This document shows, one piece after another, positions 32,920 to 44,065 of a stretch of 64,000 nucleotides of DNA. The stretch spans positions 186,001 through 250,000 of the forward strand of contig NZ_JACVPM010000001.1 in NCBI RefSeq assembly GCF_018881905.1. The letters run 5' to 3'. The DNA is from Polynucleobacter sp. MG-27-Goln-C1 (GTDB taxonomy: Bacteria; Pseudomonadota; Gammaproteobacteria; Burkholderiales; Burkholderiaceae). Numbering within the stretch: position 1 is the stretch's first letter; each line of letters starts with the position of its first letter. Position numbers and translations under genes: made by a program. Under the pieces are notes generated by a model. That model searched no databases. It was not told the DNA's origin and was given only the letters and a program-made list of their open reading frames with translations.

Positions 32920-35322
32920 ATGTCCAACCAACAGCAACAAAGTAACGATGTAGCAAATGCCTATGTTTTGCCTTTTGAGCAACTCCGAATGACTGATGTT
33001 GAGTCCGTCGGCGGTAAAAATGCTTCACTTGGTGAAATGATTTCTCAGTTGTCGTCCACAGGTGTACGTGTACCTACTGGATTTGCAACTACATCATTGG
33101 CGTTTCGTGATTTCTTAGAGCACAACAATTTGACTGAGCGCATTCAAAAGCGCTTGGAAAATCTCAATATTGATGATGTGCGCGCTCTAGCTGAAGCTGG
33201 CAAAGAAATTCGTGGCTGGATTGAGACCGCTCCATTTCAAGCACGTCTTGATGAAGAGATTCGTACAGCGTTTAAAAAATTAGATGACTCTGGCAAAGGT
33301 TCTTTTGCAGTGCGTTCCTCTGCAACTGCAGAGGATTTGCCTGATGCCTCATTTGCCGGACAACAAGAAACCTTCTTGAACGTTGAGGGCATTGACGATG
33401 TTTTAAAGAAGATTCGTGAAGTATTTGCCTCCTTGTATAACGATCGTGCGATTTCTTACCGCGTTCACAAGGGCTTTGCCCATGCTGAAGTAGCCTTGTC
33501 TGCTGGTATTCAGCGTATGGTCCGCTCAGACTTAGGTGCAGCTGGCGTAATGTTTACCTTGGATACCGAATCTGGCTTTGAAGATGTCGTGTTTATTACC
33601 TCAAGCTATGGCTTGGGTGAGACAGTGGTGCAGGGTGCAGTGAACCCGGATGAGTTCTATGTATTCAAAACAACTTTGGCCCAAGATAAGAAGGCGATTA
33701 TTCGTCGCTCCTTAGGTTCCAAGTTAATTCAGATGCAATTCGCCCCAGCAGGTTCTGCTGAGAAAGTAATGACTGTAGATGTTGCTCCAGAGAAACGTAA
33801 TCGTTTTTCATTGGAAGACGCAGACATTACTGAATTAGCAAAATATGCCGTCATCATTGAGAAGCACTACGGTCGTCCAATGGATATCGAGTGGGGTAAG
33901 GATGGTCAAGATGGCCGTATTTACATCCTGCAAGCACGTCCAGAGACAGTAAAGAGCCAAGCTGCTGGCCAAGTGGAAATGCGTTACAAGCTAAAGGGCA
34001 CATCCAAGGTTCTTGCTAAAGGCCGTGCGATTGGTCAAAAGATTGGTGCAGGCCCGGTTCGCGTGATTCGCGACCCAAGCGAGATGGATCGCGTACAGCC
34101 AGGCGACGTATTAGTAGCCGATATGACTGACCCTAACTGGGAGCCAGTAATGAAGCGCGCTTCCGCGATTGTGACTAACCGTGGTGGACGTACTTGTCAC
34201 GCGGCGATTATTGCTCGTGAGTTGGGTGTTCCTGCAGTGGTCGGTTGCGGTGATGCGACAGAGCATCTACAAGACGGCATGATGGTTACCGTCTCTTGCG
34301 CAGAAGGCGACGAAGGTCATATTTATGATGGCTTGATTGAGACTGAAGTGACTGAAGTTTCTCGCGGCGTATTGCCAGAGATTCCAGTGAAGATCACCAT
34401 GAATATTGGTAATCCTCAGTTGGCATTTGATTTCTGCCAAATCCCAAATGCTGGTGTTGGCTTAGCCCGTCTCGAGTTCATCATCAATAACTATATTGGT
34501 GTGCATCCACGCGCTGTGTTGGAGTACCCAAATATTGATCCTGATCTCAAGCGCGCTGTAGAAAGTGTTGCTCGCGGTTATGCAAGCCCACGTCAGTTCT
34601 ACGAAGATAAATTGGTTGAAGGTGTGGCAACGATTGCCGCCGCTTTCTATCCAAAACCAGTGATCGTTCGCTTGTCTGACTTTAAGTCGAATGAGTACAA
34701 GAAGCTTATTGGCGGTTCACGCTATGAGCCGGATGAAGAGAATCCAATGCTCGGTTTCCGTGGCGCATCCCGTTACGTATCGGCAGATTTCGGCGAAGCT
34801 TTTGCCTTAGAGTGCGCTGCGATGAAGCGTGTTCGTGAAGATATGGGCTTGGATAACGTTGAGATCATGGTGCCATTCGTGCGCACCATCAAACAAGCTG
34901 AGCGCGTGATCGACATGATGGCGAAGTTCGGTCTCAAGCGTGGTGAAAAAGGCTTGCGCCTGATCATGATGTGTGAGATTCCTTCAAATGCTATTTTGGC
35001 TGATCAATTCCTCGAGCATTTCGATGGATTCTCAATCGGCTCAAACGATATGACCCAGCTCACTTTGGGTCTGGATCGCGACTCCGGCATGGAATTGCTG
35101 GCAATTGACTTTGATGAGCGCGACCCTGCGGTTGAGTTCATGATTGCCCGCTCTATTGATGCTTGCCGCAAACAAAATAAATACGTTGGTATTTGCGGTC
35201 AAGGTCCTTCAGATCATCCAGACTTCGCACGTTGGTTGGTTGCCAAGGGTATTACTTCAATCTCCCTCAATCCAGATAGCGTAGTAGCTACTTGGGAAAT
35301 GTTGGGCAAGAAAGAAGCTTAA
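32920..35322 (+). CDS. ppsA: Phosphoenolpyruvate synthase
   Basis: Converts pyruvate, ATP and water to PEP, AMP and Pi for gluconeogenesis. 800 residues in three parts: N-terminal ATP-grasp ([31 protein letters not shown]), central phosphohistidine domain with the catalytic His427 in [20 protein letters not shown], and C-terminal PEP/pyruvate barrel ([20 protein letters not shown]). Thr425, two residues before the His, is the expected PpsR modification site. Followed by a strong terminator. Confidence 0.97.
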   Translation: MSNQQQQSNDVANAYVLPFEQLRMTDVESVGGKNASLGEMISQLSSTGVRVPTGFATTSLAFRDFLEHNNLTERIQKRLENLNIDDVRALAEAGKEIRGWIETAPFQARLDEEIRTAFKKLDDSGKGSFAVRSSATAEDLPDASFAGQQETFLNVEGIDDVLKKIREVFASLYNDRAISYRVHKGFAHAEVALSAGIQRMVRSDLGAAGVMFTLDTESGFEDVVFITSSYGLGETVVQGAVNPDEFYVFKTTLAQDKKAIIRRSLGSKLIQMQFAPAGSAEKVMTVDVAPEKRNRFSLEDADITELAKYAVIIEKHYGRPMDIEWGKDGQDGRIYILQARPETVKSQAAGQVEMRYKLKGTSKVLAKGRAIGQKIGAGPVRVIRDPSEMDRVQPGDVLVADMTDPNWEPVMKRASAIVTNRGGRTCHAAIIARELGVPAVVGCGDATEHLQDGMMVTVSCAEGDEGHIYDGLIETEVTEVSRGVLPEIPVKITMNIGNPQLAFDFCQIPNAGVGLARLEFIINNYIGVHPRAVLEYPNIDPDLKRAVESVARGYASPRQFYEDKLVEGVATIAAAFYPKPVIVRLSDFKSNEYKKLIGGSRYEPDEENPMLGFRGASRYVSADFGEAFALECAAMKRVREDMGLDNVEIMVPFVRTIKQAERVIDMMAKFGLKRGEKGLRLIMMCEIPSNAILADQFLEHFDGFSIGSNDMTQLTLGLDRDSGMELLAIDFDERDPAVEFMIARSIDACRKQNKYVGICGQGPSDHPDFARWLVAKGITSISLNPDSVVATWEMLGKKEA

Positions 35323-35353
35323 TTAGCTCCCGCTAATCACTAGCAAGATGTGA

Positions 35354-35387
35354 AAAAGGCCTAGAGAGATCTAGGCCTTTTGTCTTT
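35354..35387. terminator. Intrinsic terminator between ppsA and the Anbu gene
   Basis: A perfect 12-pair stem, AAAAGGCCTAGA (35354-35365) with TCTAGGCCTTTT (35370-35381), loop GAGA, followed by GTCTTTT. It separates convergent ppsA and the minus-strand Anbu operon and can act in both directions. Confidence 0.92.
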
Positions 35388-35402
35388 TAATGACTATCTA
35401 AA

Positions 35403-36284
35403 CTAGCGCTTAGCTTTGGTAACTATTTTTTTCTTTGGGCTAGCTTTAGCTGCAGTCTTAAGCGGCGCAGCTACTTTCTTTACGGCTTTGCTAGCGCGAT
35501 GAATGGGCACCGCACCCATCTTCTTGGCGGGTAAAGCAATTGCACGCGAAGGGGTCGCTCCAGACCAGCTTGGCTCCGCAATAGAGTTAAATGCTGAGCG
35601 TAATTTCTCACCCCAGAGCTGATGAATCATCTGGAAGTAGGGGTTGGACTCATCCATCGTCACCAGCTTACTGGCTTGCAATGAGTTCTTTTCATAGACC
35701 ATCAAGTCCAGCGGTAGACCCACGGAAATATTACTGTTGAGGGTGGAGTCCATTGAGATCAGGGCGCACTTGGTAGCTAAATTTAGCGGGGTATCAAAGG
35801 TAATGACCCTATCTAAGATTGGCTTACCGTATTTAGACTCCCCAATTTGAAAGTAACAAGTCTCAGGTGTTGCTTCAATAAAGTTGCCGGCTGAGTAGAT
35901 ATTGAAGAGTCTTGGGCGCTCGCCCTTAATTTGCCCACCAAAGATCAGGTTGCAATTGAAATCAATGCCTGCTTTTTCTAGTGCTTTGTGATCTCTGTCG
36001 TAAACCTGCTTAATTGCATCGCCAATGACAACGGCTGCATCGTGCGTGCTATCTACATTCCATAGGTTCTTACCATTCAAGAGTTGGCCTTGCAGCAAGA
36101 TCTCTTTCACAGCCTGGGTGATGGCAAGATTGCCAGCGCTCATGAGGGTGAAAAAGCGATCTTTATCCTTTTGGAATAAGGACATCTTTCTGAATGTGCC
36201 AATCTGATCGACGCCCGCATTGGTGCGAGTATCGGATAAAAATACCAAGCCATCTTTTAGGCAAAGCCCAACGCAATACGTCAT
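35403..36284 (-). CDS. Anbu, proteasome-like peptidase, with lysine-rich tail
   Basis: Ancestral beta subunit (Anbu, COG3484) of the proteasome/HslV family. The N-terminus MTYCVGLCLKDGLVFLSDTR has Thr2, which becomes the N-terminal nucleophile once Met is removed; Asp18 and Lys33 (TFRKMSLF) match the Asp and Lys of the proteasome active site. The conserved fold continues to about residue 235. The remaining 56 residues (238-293) are Lys/Ala/Pro-rich (for example SKAVKKVAAPLKTAAKASPK), an addition that makes it about 45 residues longer than typical Anbu. Last gene of a four-gene minus-strand operon with ATP-grasp, alpha-E and transglutaminase-like proteins, the conserved Anbu neighbourhood. Known Anbu proteins form open helical or ring assemblies; the substrate is unsettled. 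Confidence 0.9.
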   Translation of the reverse strand: MTYCVGLCLKDGLVFLSDTRTNAGVDQIGTFRKMSLFQKDKDRFFTLMSAGNLAITQAVKEILLQGQLLNGKNLWNVDSTHDAAVVIGDAIKQVYDRDHKALEKAGIDFNCNLIFGGQIKGERPRLFNIYSAGNFIEATPETCYFQIGESKYGKPILDRVITFDTPLNLATKCALISMDSTLNSNISVGLPLDLMVYEKNSLQASKLVTMDESNPYFQMIHQLWGEKLRSAFNSIAEPSWSGATPSRAIALPAKKMGAVPIHRASKAVKKVAAPLKTAAKASPKKKIVTKAKR

Positions 36285-36345
36285 CCTGCAACCCCTTTAA
36301 TTATTTCTTTGGATTATCTCTTACTTGGCTTTACTGAGGGCTGTA

Positions 36346-37143
36346 TTAGCTCGGTTGAGTGATGGAGATGGTCGCACTTAACTCTTCACCGCCTCCACCA
36401 GAGCGTACCCCCTTAACGGGTGCTGCCGAGTAGTAATCCCTGCCTATCGCTAGGCGAACATGGCGCTCATCAGTGAAGCAGGCATTGGTGATATCAATGC
36501 TTGTCCATAGACCCCGTTCAATGTCAATGCAGAAATCAACCCAGGCATGGCTAGCCAGGTTTGGTGAATCTTCGGCAAAGAAATAGCCGCTCACATAACG
36601 TGCCGGAATGTTTGAGGCGCGACACAGGCCTAACATGATGTGGGCATGATCTTGGCAGACACCAGCTTTCATGGCAAAAGATTGGGCAGCAGTGGTGGCG
36701 GAATTCGTTTGCCCTGGGAAATACAGAATAGTTCCCTGTACTGCGGCAGCCAACTCTAAAACTTCATCAATGGTATTTTTCTTTGGGAGTGATGCCGAGA
36801 AGAACTCCAGCATTTCAGCTGTGGGTTCAGTCAAATTCGTTTGTTGGAGCAAGTGGTAAGGTGAAACCGCCTTAGGATCATCAATAAACTCAAAAGCATC
36901 TTGAGTATGAACATCACCCTCAGCTTCAATCATCATTGAGGTGTAGGAGCTCTCTTGAACAAAAACGCTGTAGAGATTTCCAAAGGCATCGAGTGAAGTG
37001 CTTGCCTTAATCGGCGTGCTGACTTTCCACTTTTCAATAGCTTGGCCAGCCACATTAGGTGGCGTGAGGCGTAACTCTTGAATGGAGTAACGCACCGGCG
37101 TTTCATAGCGGTATTCTGTGCGGTGACGAATCTTGAGGTGCAT
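36346..37143 (-). CDS. Transglutaminase-like cysteine protein of the Anbu cluster
   Basis: COG1305 transglutaminase-like protein, probably a peptidase or amide-forming/hydrolysing enzyme. An N-terminal beta domain (LKIRHRTEYRYETPVRYSIQ, the typical bacterial N-terminal region) precedes the papain-like core with Cys163 (AGVCQDHAHIMLGLCR), His199 (ASHAWVDF) and Asp217 (WTSIDITN), a complete triad. 265 residues, no signal peptide, so cytoplasmic. Eight bases after the alpha-E gene and 61 before Anbu. In comparative genomics this family is tied to the ATP-grasp/alpha-E pair. Confidence 0.9.
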   Translation of the reverse strand: MHLKIRHRTEYRYETPVRYSIQELRLTPPNVAGQAIEKWKVSTPIKASTSLDAFGNLYSVFVQESSYTSMMIEAEGDVHTQDAFEFIDDPKAVSPYHLLQQTNLTEPTAEMLEFFSASLPKKNTIDEVLELAAAVQGTILYFPGQTNSATTAAQSFAMKAGVCQDHAHIMLGLCRASNIPARYVSGYFFAEDSPNLASHAWVDFCIDIERGLWTSIDITNACFTDERHVRLAIGRDYYSAAPVKGVRSGGGGEELSATISITQPS

Positions 37144-37151
37144 AAGGATCT

Positions 37152-38132
37152 TTAGGCTACAGCTAATGGTATGAGATAAGCATTACTGAATTCATCAGCA
37201 ATATGATTGATGCGCTCCAGGAACTCTTCAATAAATTCTTCTAATCCTTGAGAAAAGACTTCATCAATATCGGAATAATCTAAGCTTGCTTTGAGCTTGC
37301 CAAGTAGGCGTTCAATTTCTTTAGATTGCTGATTCTTCACTTCTGAAATCAATGGAATCAGTTCATTGACACAGCTCACCAAAGAGCGAGGCATTTGCTT
37401 ATTGAAAATCAAGAGTTGTGCGACTTGCTTAGGAGTCACTTGATCTGAATAGATTTGGCGATAGATTTCAAAGGCAGAAACTGAGCGAAGCAGCGCAGCC
37501 CAGTGATAGAAGTCAAAGAAATCACCATCTGCTCCATCAGCGTCCACCTTTTTATCCGTGCGCAATACTTTAAGCGTCGCCTGATCTTCGTATTTGGTTT
37601 CTAGGATACGGGCAGTGTTATCAGCGCGCTCTAATAAGGTGCCTACATTCATAAAATAGAAGGCTTCATTCTTGAGCATCGTACCGTGCATCACACCCCG
37701 AAATAGATGGCAGCGATGCTTTACCCATTCGAGTAGTCGACTAGGGTCTGCTTGATTTCTAGCTTCCAGAATGCGTTGTAACTCTAACCAAGTGGTATTT
37801 TGTGTTTCCCATGCTTCTGAGGTAATTCTTCCGCGAATGACGCGGGCATTCTCACGGGCAGCAAATAAACAAGACACGATACTGGATGGATTGCTAGTTT
37901 CATAAATCATGAAGTCCAAGACATTCTCACGAGTCACTACATCGTATTTCTCCAAGAAGGATTCTTCGAGCTTGGAGATGGTGAGCAACTTCTTCCAGCT
38001 CTGCTCTAAAAACTCTGCCGGCTGCGGGAGTAGAGAGGTTTGGTGGTTGACGTCCAGCATACGGGCAGTGTTTTCTGCGCGTTCTGTATAGCGGGCCATC
38101 CAGTACAAGCAATCAGCGGTACGACTCAACAT
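37152..38132 (-). CDS. Alpha-E domain protein (COG2307)
   Basis: All-helical alpha-E protein, a family of unknown biochemical function always found next to circularly permuted ATP-grasp proteins and proposed to act with them. 326 residues starting with the family hallmark MLSRTADCLYWMARYTERAE (motif for the first helix), with RADNTARILETKY repeating a similar pattern near residue 165. Fifteen bases after the ATP-grasp gene. Confidence 0.92.
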   Translation of the reverse strand: MLSRTADCLYWMARYTERAENTARMLDVNHQTSLLPQPAEFLEQSWKKLLTISKLEESFLEKYDVVTRENVLDFMIYETSNPSSIVSCLFAARENARVIRGRITSEAWETQNTTWLELQRILEARNQADPSRLLEWVKHRCHLFRGVMHGTMLKNEAFYFMNVGTLLERADNTARILETKYEDQATLKVLRTDKKVDADGADGDFFDFYHWAALLRSVSAFEIYRQIYSDQVTPKQVAQLLIFNKQMPRSLVSCVNELIPLISEVKNQQSKEIERLLGKLKASLDYSDIDEVFSQGLEEFIEEFLERINHIADEFSNAYLIPLAVA

Positions 38133-38147
38133 ATTTACTTATCCCTT

Positions 38148-39560
38148 TTATTCTTCTAGAACCCAGGTGTCTTTAGTGCCGCCACCCTGTGAGGAGTTCA
38201 CAACTAAAGATCCTTCTTTAAGGGCAACACGAGTCAGGCCGCCTGGAACCATCTTGATTGTTTTGCCTGATAGTACAAATGGACGCAAATCAATATGGCG
38301 TGGCGCAACGCCAGATTCAACAAAGGTTGGGCAGGTAGACAGTGCAAGTGTTGGCTGTGCGATGTATTTATCTGGATTGGCAATCAAATGACCGCGGAAT
38401 TCTTCAATCTCTGCTTTAGTGGATGCTGGTCCAACCAGCATGCCGTAGCCGCCAGCACCATGCGTTAACTTCACTACCAACTTGTCTAAGTTAGCCAAGG
38501 TGTAGGCGAGATCATCGGGTTTGCGACACTGGAAAGTCGGCACATTATTCAGGATGGGTTTTTCACCCAAATAGAACTCAATCATGTCCGGTACGTAAGG
38601 GTAGATGGACTTATCATCCGCAATACCAGTACCAATTGCATTGGCTAAGGTTACATTGCCTGCACGATGCGCAGAGAGTAATCCAGCAACGCCTAAGGTT
38701 GAATCGGAGCGAAATGCAAGGGGATCTAAGAAGTCATCATCGACACGGCGGTAAATTACATCGACCCGCTCAGGGCCTTGAGTGGTCCGCATAAAGACTT
38801 GCTCATTCTTCACAAATAAATCTTTACCTTCCACCAATTCAACGCCCATTTGTTGAGCAAGGTAGCTGTGTTCAAAATAAGCGGAGTTGTACATACCTGG
38901 TGTGAGTACTACGACATTGGGTTTCTTGACGTCATCAGGCTTGACTGACTTCAGGCACTCCAATAGAAAGTCGGGATAGTGCTCGACAGGGGCAACCCGA
39001 TACTTTTGAAATAGATCCGGGAAGAGTCGCATCATCATCTTGCGATCCTCAACCATATAAGAAACGCCAGATGGAACACGCAGGTTATCTTCTAGTACGT
39101 AGAACTCGCCTTCACCAGCGCGCACGATATCAATCCCGGCGATCTGAGCATAAATATCTCGCGGCACGTTGACATTGCGCATCTCAGGACGATATTGCGC
39201 GTTGTTATAAATCTGCTCAGCAGGAATAATTCCGGCTTTGATAATTTCTTCTTCGTGATAGACGTCATAAATAAAGCGATTGAGTGCTTTAACCCGTTGA
39301 CGCAGACCAGCCTCCAGCTGCTCCCACTCCTTAGCGGTAAAGATGCGAGGCACTTGATCAAACGGAATAGTTCTCTCAGACCCAAGATCATCTCCATAGA
39401 CGGCAAAGGTAATGCCAACTCGTCGAAAAATCAGGTCAGCCTCGGCCCGCTTGAGACCCATGAGGGTGTCACTCTGCTGCTTAAGCCAGTTATGGAAAAT
39501 TTGGTAATGGGGACGCGCTTTTCCGCTGGCGTCGAGCATTTCGTCAAAAGGCAATTTCAT
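38148..39560 (-). CDS. Circularly permuted ATP-grasp type 2 protein (COG2308)
   Basis: Predicted ATP-dependent carboxylate-amine ligase; peptide-bond synthesis is inferred from the ATP-grasp fold, no substrate is known. 470 residues with the family blocks IPAEQIYNNAQYRPEM, VLEDNLRVPSGVSYMVEDRK, GTGIADDKSIYPYVPDMIEF and KLTHGAGGYGMLVGP, and a terminal SSQGGGTKDTWVLEE. First gene of the operon ATP-grasp, alpha-E, transglutaminase, Anbu. Upstream lies an NtrC-like dyad and a -24-like element (39607-39640). Confidence 0.93.
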   Translation of the reverse strand: MKLPFDEMLDASGKARPHYQIFHNWLKQQSDTLMGLKRAEADLIFRRVGITFAVYGDDLGSERTIPFDQVPRIFTAKEWEQLEAGLRQRVKALNRFIYDVYHEEEIIKAGIIPAEQIYNNAQYRPEMRNVNVPRDIYAQIAGIDIVRAGEGEFYVLEDNLRVPSGVSYMVEDRKMMMRLFPDLFQKYRVAPVEHYPDFLLECLKSVKPDDVKKPNVVVLTPGMYNSAYFEHSYLAQQMGVELVEGKDLFVKNEQVFMRTTQGPERVDVIYRRVDDDFLDPLAFRSDSTLGVAGLLSAHRAGNVTLANAIGTGIADDKSIYPYVPDMIEFYLGEKPILNNVPTFQCRKPDDLAYTLANLDKLVVKLTHGAGGYGMLVGPASTKAEIEEFRGHLIANPDKYIAQPTLALSTCPTFVESGVAPRHIDLRPFVLSGKTIKMVPGGLTRVALKEGSLVVNSSQGGGTKDTWVLEE

Positions 39561-39606
39561 AGTTACAAACTAATGCCTTTGGCTTAACTGCGCTAGTGGA
39601 TATGGG

Positions 39607-39640
39607 GCAGCATGGTGCCAATATGCACTATATTGGTGCA
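39607..39640 (-). promoter_or_regulatory. NtrC-type dyad and -24-like element upstream of the Anbu operon
   Basis: TGCACTATATTGGTGCA at 39624-39640 has the TGCAC-N7-GTGCA architecture of NtrC sites and, from memory, matches the core of the site upstream of E. coli glnA. On the minus strand it is directly followed by TTGGCACCATGCTGC (39621 down to 39607), which has a perfect TGGCAC -24 half and a GC 9 bases after the GG, one base shorter than the sigma-54 standard. It lies between the smpB stop and the ATP-grasp start (47 bases before the ATG). The box is clear; the sigma-54 part is doubtful. Confidence 0.55.
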
Positions 39641-39668
39641 TAAATGGCTTGGGAGCATGCTGCAGGAC

Positions 39669-40121
39669 TCAGGCGTTGAGGTCGCCTCGAGCAATTCGAC
39701 CTTTTTGCACTTCCCATTCACGCTCCTTAGTGGCTGCACGCTTGTCATGCTGCTTCTTACCTCGGGCTAGCCCAATCTCGCACTTCACATTACCTTTGGA
39801 GAAATGCAGATTCAATGGAACGAGGGTGTAGCCCTTTTGTTCAACTTTGCCGATGAGTTTTTTAATCTCGATCGCATTGAGAAGAAGTTTGCGGGTGCGG
39901 GTGCTGTCTGGGACGATATGAGTTGAGGCTGATAGCAGTGGGGTGATGTGACAGCCGATCAGGAATAGCTCCGCCTGACGGATGACGACATACGCTTCTT
40001 TGACGTGGACTCGACCAGCGCGGATGGCTTTTACTTCCCAGCCCTCCAGAACTAGTCCTGCCTCGAACCGTTCCTCGATAAAATAATCGAAGAAGGCTTT
40101 TTTGTTATCGACGATACTCAT
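39669..40121 (-). CDS. smpB: SsrA-binding protein SmpB
   Basis: Binds tmRNA and delivers it to stalled ribosomes for trans-translation. 150 residues with the OB-fold blocks [20 protein letters not shown] and [12 protein letters not shown], and a basic C-terminal tail that mimics the codon-anticodon stem ([19 protein letters not shown]). Divergent from ratA with only 26 bases between starts, the arrangement common in proteobacteria. Confidence 0.97.
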   Translation of the reverse strand: MSIVDNKKAFFDYFIEERFEAGLVLEGWEVKAIRAGRVHVKEAYVVIRQAELFLIGCHITPLLSASTHIVPDSTRTRKLLLNAIEIKKLIGKVEQKGYTLVPLNLHFSKGNVKCEIGLARGKKQHDKRAATKEREWEVQKGRIARGDLNA

Positions 40122-40147
40122 ATTTATTTAGCTTCTCAAGATCGATT

Positions 40148-40579
40148 ATGGCAGACGTCTACAAGACCGTTTTAATTGGCCAATCAGCCGACCGCATGTA
40201 TGGCTTGGTAACTGACGTTGCGCGCTACCCAGAATTCTTACCGTGGTGTGGCGGGGTGGAAATTTTTGAGCAAACTGAGACTGTTTTGGATGCCAAAATC
40301 AATATCCACTTCAAGGGTATTAATCAGTACTTTCATACCCGGAACATCAATCACCGCCCTGAAACCATTGATATGGTCTTTGTAGATGGGCCATTCAAGC
40401 ATTTTTCTGGGCAGTGGAACTTCATTCCTCTTAAGGAAGATGCCTGTAAGGTCGAGTTCAAGCTCCATTGGGAGTTTAAAAGCGTCATCCTGGATAAGAT
40501 CATTGGCCCAGTATTTGGCCATATTGCAGGCACCTTTGTGGATTGCTTCGTAAAGCGAGCCGAAGACCTCTATGGCTAA
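40148..40579 (+). CDS. ratA: RatA/COQ10-type START-domain protein
   Basis: START-like lipid-binding domain of the Coq10/RatA group. In E. coli RatA was described as a ribosome-association toxin, while the wider family binds ubiquinone; which role applies is open. 143 residues with the typical VTDVARYPEFLPWCGGVEIF and HFSGQWNFIPL blocks and a C-terminal helix ending RAEDLYG. Followed by rnfH with an eight-base overlap. Confidence 0.9.
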   Translation: MADVYKTVLIGQSADRMYGLVTDVARYPEFLPWCGGVEIFEQTETVLDAKINIHFKGINQYFHTRNINHRPETIDMVFVDGPFKHFSGQWNFIPLKEDACKVEFKLHWEFKSVILDKIIGPVFGHIAGTFVDCFVKRAEDLYG

Positions 40580-40922
40580 TCAGTCCATGGAGATTTGGAT
40601 TTGCGATGCCCGCCTAGGTGAGGCCAAACTAAACCCCTTCACGCTCCATTTATCTTCATCCGAGGCCCCTACAGTGGGTCTAGCCTTGGTGAAAGCCGGT
40701 ATCGCCCAAGGCTCCGATGATCCTATCTTGGCAAGAAAGGGCTGTTTTGGCGTCTTTGGCAAGCGTAAGGACTGGGATAGCCCTATTTACGAGGGTGATC
40801 GTCTGGAGTTGTATTCAGTACTCCTAGTGGACCCCAAAGCCGTTCGCCGCAAGAAGGCCAACCAGAACCAAGATGCTAAATTCCAGGCTGCCGCAGCTAA
40901 AAGAAAGGCTAGGAGGCTATAA
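40572..40922 (+). CDS. rnfH: RnfH-family ubiquitin-like protein
   Basis: Small beta-grasp protein of the RnfH family (UPF0125), function unclear, normally paired with ratA. 116 residues; the core runs from MEIWICDARLGEA to GDRLELYSVLLVDPKAVRRK, the last block being the family signature. The C-terminal 25 residues are Lys/Arg/Ala-rich. Start at the ATG at 40572 overlapping ratA; the ATG at 40587 (MEIWI) is an alternative. Confidence 0.88.
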   Translation: MANQSMEIWICDARLGEAKLNPFTLHLSSSEAPTVGLALVKAGIAQGSDDPILARKGCFGVFGKRKDWDSPIYEGDRLELYSVLLVDPKAVRRKKANQNQDAKFQAAAAKRKARRL

Positions 40923-40939
40923 TCGGTTTTTGCGACTAG

Positions 40940-42415
<1,476 letters not shown>

Positions 42416-42428
42416 GGCTGTTCCTTTC

Positions 42429-44036
42429 GTGCACGACAAAATACTGATTCTCGACTTTGGTTCACAAGTCACCCAATTAATTGCTAGACGCGTGCGTGAT
42501 GCTCGCGTCTACTCTGAAATTCATCCTTACGATTGCGATCCAGAGTTCATTCGAAAATTCATTCAAGAGCAGGGTGGTAAGGGAATCATTCTTTCGGGTG
42601 GACCAAGTTCCGTTACCGAAGAGGGAAGTCCTCGTGCACCGCAAATCGTTTTTGAACTAGGCGTTCCTGTTTTGGGCATTTGCTACGGCATGCAAACCAT
42701 GGCTACCCAACTGGGTGGAGCTGTTGCTTCCGCTGAATCCTTGGGTAAAGCCCGTGAGTTTGGCTACTCTGAAGTACGTGCCCATGGCCATACTAATTTG
42801 CTGAAAGGCATTCAGGATTTTTCCACTAGTGAAGGCCACGGCATTCTGAAAGTATGGATGAGTCACGGCGACTCCGTAACGAGGTTGCCACCATCATTTA
42901 AGTTAATGGCTTCAACAGAGTCTTGTCCGATTGCCGGCATGGCTGACGAAGATCGTCGTTTCTATGCATTCCAATTCCACCCTGAAGTAACGCATACCCT
43001 GCAAGGTGAAGCGATCTTGGCTCGCTTTGTGCATGAGATCTGCAAGTGCAAGCCAGACTGGGTGATGGGCGACTACATTAGCGAAGCTGTTGAGCATATT
43101 CGCAAGCAAGTTGGCGATGAAGAGGTCATCCTTGGTTTATCCGGCGGTGTTGACTCGAGCGTAGCTGCGGCATTAATCCATCGCGCGATTGGTGAGCAAC
43201 TCACTTGTGTATTTGTTGATCATGGTTTGCTTCGTTTAAACGAAGGCGACATGGTCATGGAAATGTTTGCCCGAAACCTCGGTGTCAAAGTCATTCGCGT
43301 AGATGCTAAAGAGAAGTTTATGTCTGAGCTTGCTGGTGTTGCTGACCCAGAAGCCAAGCGCAAAATTATTGGCAAAGAATTCGTTGAGATTTTCCAAGTT
43401 GAGTCTGGCAAGATTCAAAATGCTAAGTGGCTTGCTCAAGGCACTATTTATCCAGACGTCATTGAGTCTGCTGGCAAAGGTAAAAAGGGCGCCCATACGA
43501 TTAAGAGTCACCACAATGTGGGTGGCTTGCCTGAAGACATGCATCTCAAGCTGCTTGAGCCATTGCGTGAATTATTTAAAGATGAAGTGCGCGAACTCGG
43601 CGTAGCCTTAGGATTACCGCGCGAGATGGTGTATCGCCATCCATTTCCAGGCCCGGGTCTTGGAGTTCGCATCTTGGGTGAAGTCAAGGATGAGTTTGCA
43701 AGTCTTTTACAGCGTGCTGATGCGATCTTCATTGAAGAGTTGCGCAACACGATTGATGAAGCAAGTCAAAAATCTTGGTATGACCTCACTAGTCAAGCCT
43801 TTGCAGTGTTCTTGCCAGTGAAATCTGTAGGCGTTATGGGTGACGGTAGAACCTATGAGTATGTTGTCGCTCTCAGAGCCGTTCAAACTCAAGACTTTAT
43901 GACTGCGCATTGGGCTCACTTGCCCCATGATTTGCTAGGCAAGGTATCGAATCGAATCATCAATGAAGTGCGTGGCATCAATCGCGTGGTCTACGACATC
44001 AGCGGAAAACCTCCAGCAACTATCGAGTGGGAATAG
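42429..44036 (+). CDS. guaA: GMP synthase (glutamine-hydrolysing)
   Basis: Aminates XMP to GMP using glutamine and ATP. Start set at GTG 42429, giving [20 protein letters not shown], the usual family N-terminus; a TTG at 42408 would add seven residues and overlap guaB. 535 residues: class I amidotransferase with Cys in [16 protein letters not shown] and HPEVTHT, ATP-pyrophosphatase P-loop [17 protein letters not shown], and the C-terminal dimerisation domain ending KPPATIEWE. Confidence 0.96.
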   Translation: MHDKILILDFGSQVTQLIARRVRDARVYSEIHPYDCDPEFIRKFIQEQGGKGIILSGGPSSVTEEGSPRAPQIVFELGVPVLGICYGMQTMATQLGGAVASAESLGKAREFGYSEVRAHGHTNLLKGIQDFSTSEGHGILKVWMSHGDSVTRLPPSFKLMASTESCPIAGMADEDRRFYAFQFHPEVTHTLQGEAILARFVHEICKCKPDWVMGDYISEAVEHIRKQVGDEEVILGLSGGVDSSVAAALIHRAIGEQLTCVFVDHGLLRLNEGDMVMEMFARNLGVKVIRVDAKEKFMSELAGVADPEAKRKIIGKEFVEIFQVESGKIQNAKWLAQGTIYPDVIESAGKGKKGAHTIKSHHNVGGLPEDMHLKLLEPLRELFKDEVRELGVALGLPREMVYRHPFPGPGLGVRILGEVKDEFASLLQRADAIFIEELRNTIDEASQKSWYDLTSQAFAVFLPVKSVGVMGDGRTYEYVVALRAVQTQDFMTAHWAHLPHDLLGKVSNRIINEVRGINRVVYDISGKPPATIEWE

Positions 44037-44065
44037 GCGACTTCGGCTCGCCTTTGCCCCTAACC

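Noticed and set aside
40918-40923. TATAAT box for a separate guaB promoter
   Set aside because: It is made of the rnfH CTA-TAA end codons and has no -35 hexamer at proper spacing; too weak to list as a promoter.
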